Assembly (NCBI RefSeq): GCF_028554725.1
Contig: NC_071670.1
Coordinates: forward strand, 24,112,001 to 24,176,000
Reading direction: 5' to 3'
DNA: 64,000 nt
Origin: Zeugodacus cucurbitae
Taxonomy: Eukaryota; Arthropoda; Insecta; Diptera; Tephritidae
Positions 52,254 to 64,000 of the stretch are shown here, piece after piece (position 1 is the stretch's first letter; each line of letters begins with the position of its first letter). Made by a program: the position numbers and the translations under genes. Under the pieces are notes generated by a model. That model made no database searches and had not been told where the DNA came from. It saw only the letters and a program-made list of their open reading frames with translations.

Positions 52254-55068
52254 CATAATCATTTATTTTGTATTTTTATCAGATTTATGATCAAGTTCAC
52301 ATTCTTGCAAGTTGAATATTGACAAATAAAAACATAAAGAACATTTATTCATAATCATTTATTTTGTATTTTATCACATTTAAGATCAAAGTTCACTTTC
52401 TTGCAAGTTGTTTATCGACAAATAGAAACATAAAGAATGTTAATTCATAATCATTTATTTTGTATTTTTATCAGATTTATGATCAAGTTCACTTTCTTGC
52501 AAGTTAAATATCGACAAATAAAAACATAAAGCATGTTTACTCATAATCATTTATTTTGTATTTTTATCAGATTTATGATCAAGTTCATTTTCTTGCAAGT
52601 TATTTATCGACAAATAAAAACATAAAGAACATTTATTTTTAATCATTTATTTTGTATTTTATCACATGTAAGATAAAAGTTCACTTTCCTGCAATTTAAA
52701 TATCGACAAATAAAACCATAAAGAATGTTTATTCATAATCATTTATTTTCTATTTTATCACATTTAATATCAAAGTTCACTTTCTTGCAAGTTGTTTATC
52801 GACAAATAGAAACATAAAGAATGTTTATTCATTATCATTTATTTTGTATTTTTATCAGATTTATGATCAAGTTCACATTCTTGCAAGTTGAATATTGACA
52901 AATAAAAACATAAAGAACAATTATTCATATACAATTATTCTGTGTTTTATCACATTTAAGATCAAAGTTCCTTTTCTTGCAAGTTGAATATCGACAAATA
53001 AAAGCATAAAGAATGTTTATTCATAATCATTTACTTTGTATTTTATCACATTTAAGATCAAAGTTCACTTTCTAGCAAGTTGTTTATCGACAAATAGAAA
53101 CATAAAGAATGTTTATTCATAATCATTTATTTTGTATTTTTATCAGATTTTTGATCAAGTTCACAGTCTTGCAAGTTGAATATTGACAAACAAAAACATA
53201 AAGAACATTTATTCATAATCATTTATTTTGTATTTTATCACATTTAAGATCAAAGTTCACTTTCTTGCAAGTTGTTTATCGACAACTGGAAACATAAAGA
53301 ACATTTATTCATAATCATTTATTTTATATTTTATCAGATGTAAGATAAAAGTTCACTTTCGGGCAAGTTGAATATCGACAAATAAAAACATAAAGAAAAT
53401 AAATTCATAATCATTTATGTCGTATTTTAACACATTTAAGGTCAAAGTTCACTTTCTTGCAAGTTGAATATTAAAAATAAAAACATAAAGAACATTTATT
53501 CATAATCATTTATTTTGTATTTTTATCAGATTTATGATCAAAGTTCACATTCTTGCAAGCTGAATATTGACAAATAAAAACATTAAGAACATAAATTCAT
53601 AATCATTTATTTCGTATTTTATCACATTTAAGATCAAAGTTCACTTTCTTGCAAGTTGAATATTAAAAATAAAAACGTAAAGAATGTTTATTCATAATCA
53701 TTTATTTTGTATTTTATCAGATTTATGATCAAGTTCACATTCTTGCAAGTTGAATATTGACAAATAAAAACATAAAGAATGTTTATTCATAATCATTTTT
53801 TTTGTATTTTTATTCATAATCATTTATTTTGTATTTTATCACATGTAAGATAAAAGTTCACTTTCCTGCAGCATAATCATTTATTTTGTATTTTTATCAG
53901 ATTTATGATCAAGTTCACATTCTTGCAAGTTGAATATTGACAAATAAAAACATAAAGAACATTTATTCATAATCATTTATTTTGTATTTTATCACATTTA
54001 AGATCAAAGTTCACTTTCTTGCAAGTTGTTTATCGACAAATAGAAACATAAAGAATGTTTATTCATAATCATTTATTTTGTATTTTATCACATGTAAGAT
54101 AAAAGTTCACTTTCCTGCAGCATAATAATTTATTTTGTATTTTTATCAGATTTATGATCAAGTTCACATTCTTGCAAGTTGAATATTGACAAATAAAAAC
54201 ATAAAGAACATTTATTCATAATCATTTATTTTGTATTTTATCACTTTTAAGATCAAAGTGCGCTTTCTTGCAAGTTGTTTATCGACAAATAAAAACATAA
54301 TGAATGTTTATTCATAATCATTTATTTTGTATTTTATCACATTTAAGATCAAAGTTCACTATCTTGCAAGTTAAATATCGACAAATAGAAACATAAAGAA
54401 TGTTTATTCATAATCATTTATTTTGTATTTTTATTCATAATCATTTATTTTGTATTTTATCACATGTAAGATAAAAGTTCACTTTCCTGCAGCATAATCA
54501 TTTATTTTGTATTTTTATCAGATTTATGATCAAGTTCACATTCTTGCAAGTTGAATATTGACAAATAAAAACATAAAGAACATTTATTCATAATCATTTA
54601 TTTTGTATTTTATCACATTTAAGATCAAAGTTCACTTTCTTGCAAGTTGTTTATCGACAAATAGAAACATAAAGAATGTTAATTCATAATCATTTATTTT
54701 GTATTTTTATCAGATTTATGATCAAGTTCACTTTCTTGCAAGTTAAATATCGACAAATAAAAACATAAAGCATGTTTACTCATAATCATTTATTTTGTAT
54801 TTTTATCAGATTTATGATCAAGTTCATTTTCTTGCAAGTTGTTTATCGACAAACAAAAACATAAAGAACATTTATTCTTAATCATTTATTTTGTATTTTA
54901 TCACATGTAAGATAAAAGTTCACTTTCCTGCAATTTAAATATCGACAAATAAAAACATAAAGAATGTTTATTCATAATCATTTATTTTGTATTTTATCAC
55001 ATTTAATATCAAAGTTCACTTTCTTGCAAGTTGTTTATCGACAAATAGAAACATAAAGAATGTTTATT
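52254..55068 (+). repeat. 2,815-bp tandem duplication, copy 2
   Basis: Second copy of 49439-52253. Similarity continues into a short third copy to about 55230, where GACAAATAGAAAC gives way to GACAAATAAAAAC. Small differences are present: TTCATTATCATTT near 52830 (copy 1 has CATAATC) and CTTGCAAGTTG near 53457 (copy 1 has CTTGCGAGTTG). Confidence 0.9.
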
Positions 55069-58000
55069 CATAATCATTTATTTTGTATTTTTATCAGATT
55101 TATGATCAAGTTCACATTCTTGCAAGTTGAATATTGACAAATAAAAACATAAAGAACATTTATTCATAATCATTTATTTTGTATTTTATCACATTTAAGA
55201 TCAAAGTTCACTTTCTTGCAAGTTGTTTATCGACAAATAAAAACATAAAGAACATTTATTCATAATCATTTATTCTGTATTTTATCACATTTAAGATCAA
55301 AGTTCCTTTTCTTGCAAGTTGAATATCGACAAATAAAAGCATAAAGAATGTTAATTCATAATCATTTACTTTGTATTTTATCACATTTAAGATCAAAGTT
55401 CACTTTCTTGCAAATTGTTTATCGACAAATAGAAACATAAAGAATGTTTATTCATAATCATTTATTTTGTATTTTTATCAGATTTATGATCAAGTTCACT
55501 TTCTTGCAAGTTAAATATCGACAAATAAAAACATAAAGCATGTTTACTCATAATCATTTATTTTGTATTTTTATCAGATTTATGATCAAGTTCATTTTCT
55601 TGCAAGTTGTTTATCGACAAATAGAAACATAAAGAATGTTTATTCATAATCATTTACTTTGTATTTTATCACATGTAAGATAAAAGTTCACTTTCCTGCA
55701 GCATAATCATTTATTTTGTATTTTTATCAGATTTATGATCAAGTTCACATTCTTGCAAGTTGAATATTGACAAATAAAAACATAAAGAACATTTATTCAT
55801 AATCATTTATTTTGTATTTTATCACATTTAAGATCAAAGTTCACTTTCTTGCAAGTTGTTTATCGACAAATAGAAACATAAAGAATGTTAATTCATAATC
55901 ATTGATTTTGTATTTTTATCAGATTTATGATCAAGTTCACTTTCTTGCAAGTTAAATATCGACAAATAAAAACATAAAGCATGTTTACTCATAATCATTT
56001 ATTTTGTATTTTTATCAGATTTATGATCAAGTTCATTTTCTTGCAAGTTATTTATCGACAAATAAAAACATAAAGAACATTTATTCTTAATCATTTATTT
56101 TGTATTTTATCACATGTAAGATAAAAGTTCACTTTCCTGCAATTTAAATATCGACAAATAAAACCATAAATAATGTTTATTCATAATCATTTATTTTGTA
56201 TTTTATCACATTTAATATCAAAGTTCACTTTCTTGCAAGTTGTTTATCGACAAATAGAAACATAAAGAATGTTTATTCATAATCATTTATTTTGTATTTT
56301 TATCAGATTTATGATCAAGTTCACATTCTTACAAGTTGAATATTGACAAATAAAAACATAAAGAACAATTATTCATAATCATTTATTCTGTATTTTATCA
56401 CATTTAAGATCAAAGTTCCTTTTCTTGCAAGTTGAATATCGACAAATAAAAGCATAAAGAATGTTTATTCATAATCATTTACTTTGTATTTTATCACATT
56501 TAAGATCAAAGTTCACTTTCTAGCAAGTTGTTTATCGACAAATAGAAACATAAAGAATGTTTATTCATAATCATTTATTTTGTATTTTTATCAGATTTAT
56601 GATCAAGTTCACTTTCTTGCAAGTTAAATATCGACAAATAAAAACATAAAGAATGTTTACTCATAATCATTTATTTTGTATTTTTATCAGATTTATGATC
56701 AAGTTCACATTCTTGCAAGTTGAATATTGACAAACAAAAACATAAAGAACATTTATTCATAATCATTTATTTTGTATTTTATCACATTTAAGATCAAAGT
56801 TCACTTTCTTGCAAGTAGTTTATCGACAACTGGAAACATAAAGAACATTTATTCATAATCATTTATTTTATATTTTATCAGATGTAAGATAAAAGTTCAC
56901 TTTCTGGCAAGTTGAATATCGACAAATAAAAACATAAAGAAAACAAATTCATAATCATTTATGTCGTATTTTAACACATTTAAGGTCAAAGTTCACTTTC
57001 TTGCGAGTTGAATATTAAAAATAAAAACATAAAGAACATTTATTCATAATCATTTATTTTGTATTTTTTTCAGATTTATGATCAAAGTTCACATTCTTGC
57101 AAGCTGAATATTGACAAATAAAAACATTAAGAACATAAATTCATAATCATTTATTTCGTATTTTATCACATTTAAGATCAAAGTTCACTTTCTTGCAAGT
57201 TGAATATTAAAAATAAGAACGTAAAGAATGTTTATTCATAATCATTTATTTTGTATTTTATCAGATTTATGATCAAGTTCACATTCTTGCAAGTTGAATA
57301 TTGACAAATAAAAACATAAAGAACATTTATTCATAATCATTTATTTTGTATTTTATCACTTTTAAGATCAAAGTTCGCTTTCTTGCAAGTTGTTTATCGA
57401 CAAATAAAAACATAATGAATGTTTATTCATAAACATTTATTTTGTATTTTATCACATTTAAGATCAAAGTTCACTATCTTGCAAGTTAAATATCGACAAA
57501 TAGAAACATAAAGAATGTTTATTCATAATCATTTATTTTGTATTTTTATTCATAATCATTTATTTTGTATTTTATCACATGTAAGATAAAAGTTCACTTT
57601 TCTGCAAGTTAAATACCGACAAATAAAAACATAAAGAATGTTTATTCATAATCATCTATTTTGTATTTTATCACATTTATTATCAAAGTTCACTTTCCTG
57701 CAAGTTAAATATCGACAAATAAAAACATAAAGAATGTTTATTCATAATCATTTATTTTGTATTTTATCACATTTAATATCAAAATTCACATTCTAGCAAG
57801 TTGAATATTGACAAATAAAAACATAAAGAACATTTATTCATAATCATTTATTTTGTATTTTATCACATGTAAGATAAAAGTTCACTTTCCTGCAAGTTAA
57901 ATACCGACAAATAAAAACATAAAGAACATTTATTTGTAATCATTTATTTTGTATTTTATCACATTTAAGATCAAAGTTCACTTTCTTGCAAGTTGTTTAT

Positions 58001-59335
58001 CGACAAATAGAAACATAAAGAATGTTAATTCATAATCATTTATTTTGTATTTTTATCAGATTTATGATCAAGTTCACTTTCTTGCAAGTTAAATATCGAC
58101 AAATAAAAACATAAAGCATGTTTACTGATAATCATTTATTTTGTATTTTTTATCAGATTTATGATCAAGTTCATTTTCTTGCAAGTTATTTATCGACAAA
58201 TAAAAACATAAAGAACATTTATTCTTAATCATTTATTTTGTATTTTATCACATGTAAGATAAAAGTTCACTTTCCTGCAATTTAAATATCGACAAATAAA
58301 ACCATAAAGAATGTTTATTCATAATCATTTATTTTGTATTTTATCACATTTAATATCAAAGTTCACTTTCTTGCAAGTTGTTTATCGACAAATAGAAACA
58401 TAAAGAATGTTTATTCATAATTATTTATTTTGTATTTTTATCAGATTTATGATCAAGTTCACATTCTTGCAAGTTGAATATTGACAAATAAAAACATAAA
58501 GAACATTTATTCATAATCATTTATTTTGTATTTTATCACTTTTAAGACCAAAGTTCGCTTTCTTGCAAGTTGTTTATCGACAAATAAAAACATAATGAAT
58601 GTTTATTCATAATCATTTATTTTGTATTTTATCACATTTAAGATCAAAGTTCACTATCTTGCAAGTTAAATATCGACAAATAGAAACATAAAGAATGTTT
58701 AGTCATAATCATTTATTTTGTATTTTTATTCATAATCATTTATTTTGTATTTTATCACATATAAGATAAAAGTTCACTTTCCTGCAAGTTAAATACCGAC
58801 AAATAAAAACATAAAGAATGTTTATTCATAATCATTTATTTTGTATTTTTATCAGATTTATGATCAAGTTCACTTTCTTGCAAGTTAAATATCGACAAAT
58901 AAAAACATAAAGAATGTTTATTCATAATCATTTATTTTGTATTTTATCACATTTAATATCAAAATTCACATTCTAGCAAGTTGAATATTGACAAATAAAA
59001 CAATAAAGAACATTTATTCATAATCATTTATTTTGTATTTTATCACATTTAAGATCAAAGTTCACTTTCTTGCAAGTTGTTTATCGACAAATAGAAACAT
59101 AAAGAATGTTTATTCATAATCATTTATTTTGTATTTTTATCAGATTTATGATCAAGTTCACTTTCTTGCAAGTTAAATATCGACAAATAAAAACATAAAG
59201 AATGTTTACTCATAATCATTTATTTTGTATTTTTATCAGATTTATGATCAAGTTCACATTCTTGCAAGTTGAATATTGACAAATAAAAACATAAAGAACA
59301 TTTATTCATAATCATTTATTTTGTATTTTATCACT

Positions 59336-62300
59336 TTTAAGATCAAAGTTCGCTTTCTTGCAAGTTGTTTATCGACAAATAAAAACATAATGAATGTTTA
59401 TTCATAATCATTTATTTTGTATTTTATCACATTTAAGATCAAAGTTCACTATCTTGCAAGTTAAATATCGACAAATAGAAACATAAAGAATGTTTAGTCA
59501 TAATCATTTATTTTGTATTTTTATTCATAATCATTTATTTTGTATTTTATCACATGTAAGATAAAAGTTCACTTTCCTGCAAGTTAAATACCGACAAATA
59601 AAAACATAAAGAATGTTTATTCATAATCATCTATTTTGTATTTTATCACATTTAATATCAAAGTTCACTTTCCTGCAAGTTAAATATCGACAAATAAAAA
59701 CATAAAGAATGTTTATTCATAATCATTTATTTTGTATTTTATCACATTTAATATCAAAATTCACATTCTAGCAAGTTGAATATTGACAAATAAAACAATA
59801 AAGAACATTTATTCATAATCATTTATTTTGTATTTTATCACATTTAAGATCAAAGTTCACTTTCTTGCAAGTTGTTTATCGACAAATAGAAACATAAAGA
59901 ATGTTAATTCATAATCATTTATTTTGTATTTTTATCAGATTTATGATCAAGTTCACTTTCTTGCAAGTTAAATATCGACAAATAAAAACATAAAGCATGT
60001 TTACTGATAATCATTTATTTTGTATTTTTATCAGATTTATGATGAAGTTCATTTTCTTGCAAGTTATTTATCGACAAATAAAAACATAAAGAACATTTAT
60101 TCTTAATCATTTATTTTGTATTTTATCACATGTAAGATAAAAGTTCACTTTCCTGCAATTTAAATATCGACAAATAAAACCATAAAGAATGTTTATTCAT
60201 AATCATTTATTTTGTATTTTATCACATTTAATATCAAAGTTCACTTTCTTGCAAGTTGTTTATCGACAAATAGAAACATAAAGAATGTTTATTCATAATT
60301 ATTTATTTTGTATTTTTATCAGATTTATGATCAAGTTCACATTCTTGCAAGTTGAATATTGACAAATAAAAACATAAAGAACAATTATTCATAATCATTT
60401 ATTCTGTATTTTATCACATTTAAGATCAAAGTTCCTTTTCTTGCAAGTTGAATATCGACAAATAAAAGCATAAAGAATGTTTATTCATAATCATTTACTT
60501 TGTATTTTATCACATTTAAGATCAAAGTTCACTTTCTAGCAAGTTGTTTATCGACAAATAGAAACATAAAGAATGTTTATTCATAATCATTTATTTTGTA
60601 TTTTTATCAGATTTATGATCAAGTTCACTTTCTTGCAAGTTAAATATCGACAAATAAAAACATAAAGAATGTTTACTCATAATCATTTATTTTGTATTTT
60701 TATCAGATTTATGATCAAGTTCACATTCTTGCAAGTTGAATATTGACAAACAAAAACATAAAGAACATTTATTCATAATCATTTATTTTGTATTTTATCA
60801 CATTTAAGATCAAAGTTCACTTTCTTGCAAGTTGTTTATCGACAACTGGAAACATAAAGAACATTTATTCATAATCATTTATTTTATATTTTATCAGATG
60901 TAAGATAAAAGTTCACTTTCGGGCAAGTTGAATATCGACAAATAAAAACATAAAGAAAATATTATTATTATTTTGTATTTTATCACATGTAAGATAAAAG
61001 TTCACTTTCCTGCAATTTAAATATCGACAAATAAAACCATAAAGAATGTTTATTCATAATCATTTATTTTGTATTTTATCACATTTAATATCAAAGTTCA
61101 CTTTCTTGCAAGTTGTTTATCGACAAATAGAAACATAAAGAATGTTTATTCATAATTATTTATTTTGTATTTTTATCAGATTTATGATCAAGTTCACATT
61201 CTTGCAAGTTGAATATTGACAAATAAAAACATAAAGAACAATTATTCATAATCATTTATTCTGTATTTTATCACATTTAAGATCAAAGTTCCTTTTCTTG
61301 CAAGTTGAATATCGACAAATAAAAGCATAAAGAATGTTTATTCATAATCATTTACTTTGTATTTTATCACATTTAAGATCAAAGTTCACTTTCTAGCAAG
61401 TTGTTTATCGACAAATAGAAACATAAAGAATGTTTATTAATAATCATTTATTTTGTATTTTTATCAGATTTATGATCAAGTTCACTTTCTTGCAAGTTAA
61501 ATATCGACAAATAAAAACATAAAGAATGTTTACTCATAATCATTTATTTTGTATTTTTATCAGATTTATGATCAAGTTCACATTCTTGCAAGTTGAATAT
61601 TGACAAATAAAAACATAAAGAACATTTATTCATAATCATTTATTTTGTATTTTATCACTTTTAAGATCAAAGTTCGCTTTCTTGCAAGTTGTTTATCGAC
61701 AAATAAAAACATAATGAATGTTTATTCATAATCATTTATTTTGTATTTTATCACATTTAAGATCAAAGTTCACTATCTTGCAAGTTAAATATCGACAAAT
61801 AGAAACATAAAGAATGTTTAGTCATAATCATTTATTTTGTATTTTTATTCATAATCATTTATTTTGTATTTTATCACATGTAAGATAAAAGTTCACTTTC
61901 CTGCAAGTTAAATACCGACAAATAAAAACATAAAGAATGTTTATTCATAATCATTTATTTTGTATTTTATCACATTTAATATCAAAGTTCACTTTCCTGC
62001 AAGTTAAATATCGACAAATAAAAACATAAAGAATGTTTATTCATAATCACTTATTTTGTATTTTATCACATTTAATATCAAAATTCACATTCTAGCAAGT
62101 TGAATATTGACAAATAAGACAATAAAGAACATTTATTCATAATCATTTATTTTGTATTTTATCACATTTAAGATCAAAGTTCACTTTCTTGCAAGTTGTT
62201 TATCGACAAATAGAAACATAAAGAATGTTAATTCATAATCATTTATTTTGTATTTTTATCAGATTTATGATCAAGTTCACTTTCTTGCAAGTTAAATATC

Positions 62301-63879
62301 GACAAATAAAAACATAAAGCATGTTAACTGATAATCATTTATTTTGTATTTTTATCAGATTTATGATCAAGTTCATTTTCTTGCAAGTTATTTATGGACA
62401 AATAAAAACATAAAGAACATTTATTCTTAATCATTTATTTTGTATTTTATCACATGTAAGATAAAAGTTCACTTTCCTGAAATTTAAATATCGACAAATA
62501 AAGAATGTTTATTCATAATCATTTATTTTGTATTTTATCACATTTAATATCAAAGTTCACTTTCTTGCAAGTTGTTTATCGACAAATAGAAACATAAAGA
62601 ATGTTTATTCATAATTATTTATTTTGTATTTTTATCAGATTTATGATCAAGTTCACATTCTTGCAAGTTGAATATTGACAAATAAAAACATAAAGAACAA
62701 TTATTCATAATCATTTATTCTGTATTTTATCACATTTAAGATCAAAGTTCCTTTTCTTGCAAGTTGAATATCGACAAATAAAAGCATAAAGAATGTTTAT
62801 TCATAATCATTTACTTTGTATTTTATCACATTTAAGATCAAAGTTCACTTTCTAGCAAGTTGTTTATCGACAAATAGAAACATAAAGAATGTTTATTCAT
62901 AATCATTTATTTTGTATTTTTATCAGATTTATGATCAAGTTCACTTTCTTGCAAGTTAAATATCGACAAATAAAAACATAAAGAATGTTTACTCATAATC
63001 ATTTATTTTGTATTTTTATCAGATTTATGATCAAGTTCACATTCTTGCAAGTTGAATATTGACAAACAAAAACATAAAGAACATTTATTCATAATCATTT
63101 ATTTTGTATTTTATCACATTTAAGATCAAAGTTCACTTTCTTGCAAGTTGTTTATCGACAACTGGAAACATAAAGAACATTTATTCATAATCATTTATTT
63201 TATATTTTATCAGATGTAAGATAAAAGTTCACTTTCGGGCAAGTTGAATATCGACAAATAAAAACATAAAGAAAATATTATTATTATTTTGTATTTTATC
63301 ACATGTAAGATAAAAGTTCACTTTCCTGCAATTTAAATATCGACAAATAAAACCATAAAGAATGTTTATTCATAATCATTTATTTTGTATTTTATCACAT
63401 TTAATATCAAAGTTCACTTTCTTGCAAGTTGTTTATCGACAAATAGAAACATAAAGAATGTTTATTCATAATTATTTATTTTGTATTTTTATCAGATTTA
63501 TGATCAAGTTCACATTCTTGCAAGTTGAATATTGACAAATAAAAACATAAAGAACAATTATTCATAATCATTTATTCTGTATTTTATCACATTTAAGATC
63601 AAAGTTCCTTTTCTTGCAAGTTGAATATCGACAAATAAAAGCATAAAGAATGTTTATTCATAATCATTTACTTTGTATTTTATCACATTTAAGATCAAAG
63701 TTCACTTTCTAGCAAGTTGTTTATCGACAAATAGAAACATAAAGAATGTTTATTAATAATCATTTATTTTGTATTTTTATCAGATTTATGATCAAGTTCA
63801 CATTCTTGCAAGTTGAATATTGACAAATAAAAACATAAAGAACATTTATTCATAATCATTTATTTTGTATTTTATCACT
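59336..63879 (+). repeat. Higher-order repeat of about 2.32 kb, two copies and the start of a third
   Basis: Offsets are 2,324 bp (TTAATTC at 59904/62228; CACTTTTAAG at 59336/61660). They become 2,316 bp to the right of an 8-bp deletion at ~62500, where GACAAATAAAGAATG lacks AAACCATA (junction monomer at 60955/63271). They fall to 2,220 bp after a further 96 bp, one whole monomer, is lost in the third copy near 63780. The sequence shows both small deletion and whole-monomer loss inside one recent unit. Confidence 0.88.
60955..60975 (+). repeat. (ATT)n junction inside a monomer
   Basis: GAAAAT is followed by ATTATTATTATTTTG. The usual GAAAATAAATTCATAATC core is shortened by about 7 bp and replaced by a short ATT run. 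The same junction occurs at 63271, one higher-order unit later. It looks like a microsatellite-scale repair or slippage scar carried along by duplication. Confidence 0.85.
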
Positions 63880-64000
63880 TTTAAGATCAAAGTTCGCTTT
63901 CTTGCAAGTTGTTTATCGACAAATAAAAACATAATGAATGTTTATTCATAATCATTTATTTTGTATTTTATCACATTTAAGATCAAAGTTCACTATCTTG

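Larger units (their letters stand above)
41416..55701 (+). repeat. 96-bp satellite array, block F, marked by a CTGCAG junction
   Basis: Satellite in the same orientation. The block is defined by 14 copies of a hybrid monomer in which CCTGCA joins GCATAATCATTT. They start at 41416, 42808, 45289, 46907, 47156, 47528, 49433, 51051, 51300, 51672, 53866, 54115, 54487 and 55696. Other private text: ATTCATATACAATTATTCTG (45963, 50107, 52922), AATCATTTTTTTTGTATTT, TTGATCAAGTTCACAGTC and TATTTTTAATCATT. Two nested recent tandem duplications, 4,144 and 2,815 bp, account for most of the block. A monomer is also broken at ~42222, where TTTAA joins AAATAAAAACATAAAG. No coding content. Confidence 0.94.
55702..64000 (+). 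repeat. 96-bp satellite array, block G (to right window edge)
   Basis: Continuous satellite with a higher-order unit of about 2,320 bp. The CACTTTTAAG monomer falls at 59336, 61660 and 63880. The CTGCAG junction is absent after 55701. Local variants are TAAAACAATAAAG, GTTTACTGATAATC, TTTAGTCATAATC and an (ATT)n junction. The array continues past base 64000. Confidence 0.94.

Noticed and set aside
60955..60975. Microsatellite locus (ATT)n
   Set aside because: Only about four units, and present identically one higher-order unit later. Treated as a junction scar rather than an independent microsatellite.
1..64000. CRISPR array
   Set aside because: The repeats are contiguous 96-bp units with no unique spacers and no cas-like genes, and the elements present are eukaryotic.

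Overview
The window is almost entirely one tandem satellite array. The unit is an AT-rich monomer of about 96 bp (roughly 22% G+C in the copies I counted), repeated head-to-tail in one orientation from base 1 to base 64000. I estimate about 640-650 monomers. No host gene, tRNA, rRNA or CRISPR array is visible. Stop codons are frequent in the satellite, and the only long open frame belongs to a transposon. The array runs off both ends, so this is an interior piece of a larger heterochromatic (centromeric, pericentromeric or sex-/B-chromosome-like) block. The organism is an animal and probably an insect, perhaps a fly. That rests on the insect-type mariner transposase and the LINE tail, not on any species-specific marker.

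Two non-satellite insertions make up about 1.7% of the window. The first, at 5055-5987, is a 933-bp internally deleted mariner-family element with 14-bp terminal inverted repeats, a TA target duplication and a broken transposase on the minus strand. Its catalytic spacing reads DD41D. The second, at 14352-14481, is a 130-bp, 5'-truncated LINE tail. It keeps the last 31 codons of a reverse transcriptase, a short 3' UTR and a CATA-type tail, flanked by a 15-bp near-perfect repeat.

Layout: 1-5054 is satellite with an exact-looking 2,017-bp tandem duplication that captured 38 bp of the mariner end. 5988-14351 is satellite with long higher-order repeats. 14482-28760 includes, from 17813, a second copy of the first ~10.4 kb of the window without the mariner. 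28761-33400 is more divergent and rich in short local amplifications (191, 384 and ~672 bp). 33400-41415 holds a 1,720-bp tandem duplication and a repeat of the 27-31 kb material. 41416-55701 is dominated by a junction that makes a CTGCAG site, present 14 times, and by recent 4,144-bp and 2,815-bp tandem duplications. 55702-64000 has a ~2,320-bp higher-order unit.

There is no gene network here. What the window records is turnover history: monomer variants, whole-monomer gains and losses, multi-kilobase tandem duplications and two transposon hits, which can be partly ordered in time. All similarity statements come from reading and comparing private variants by eye, not from a computed alignment.
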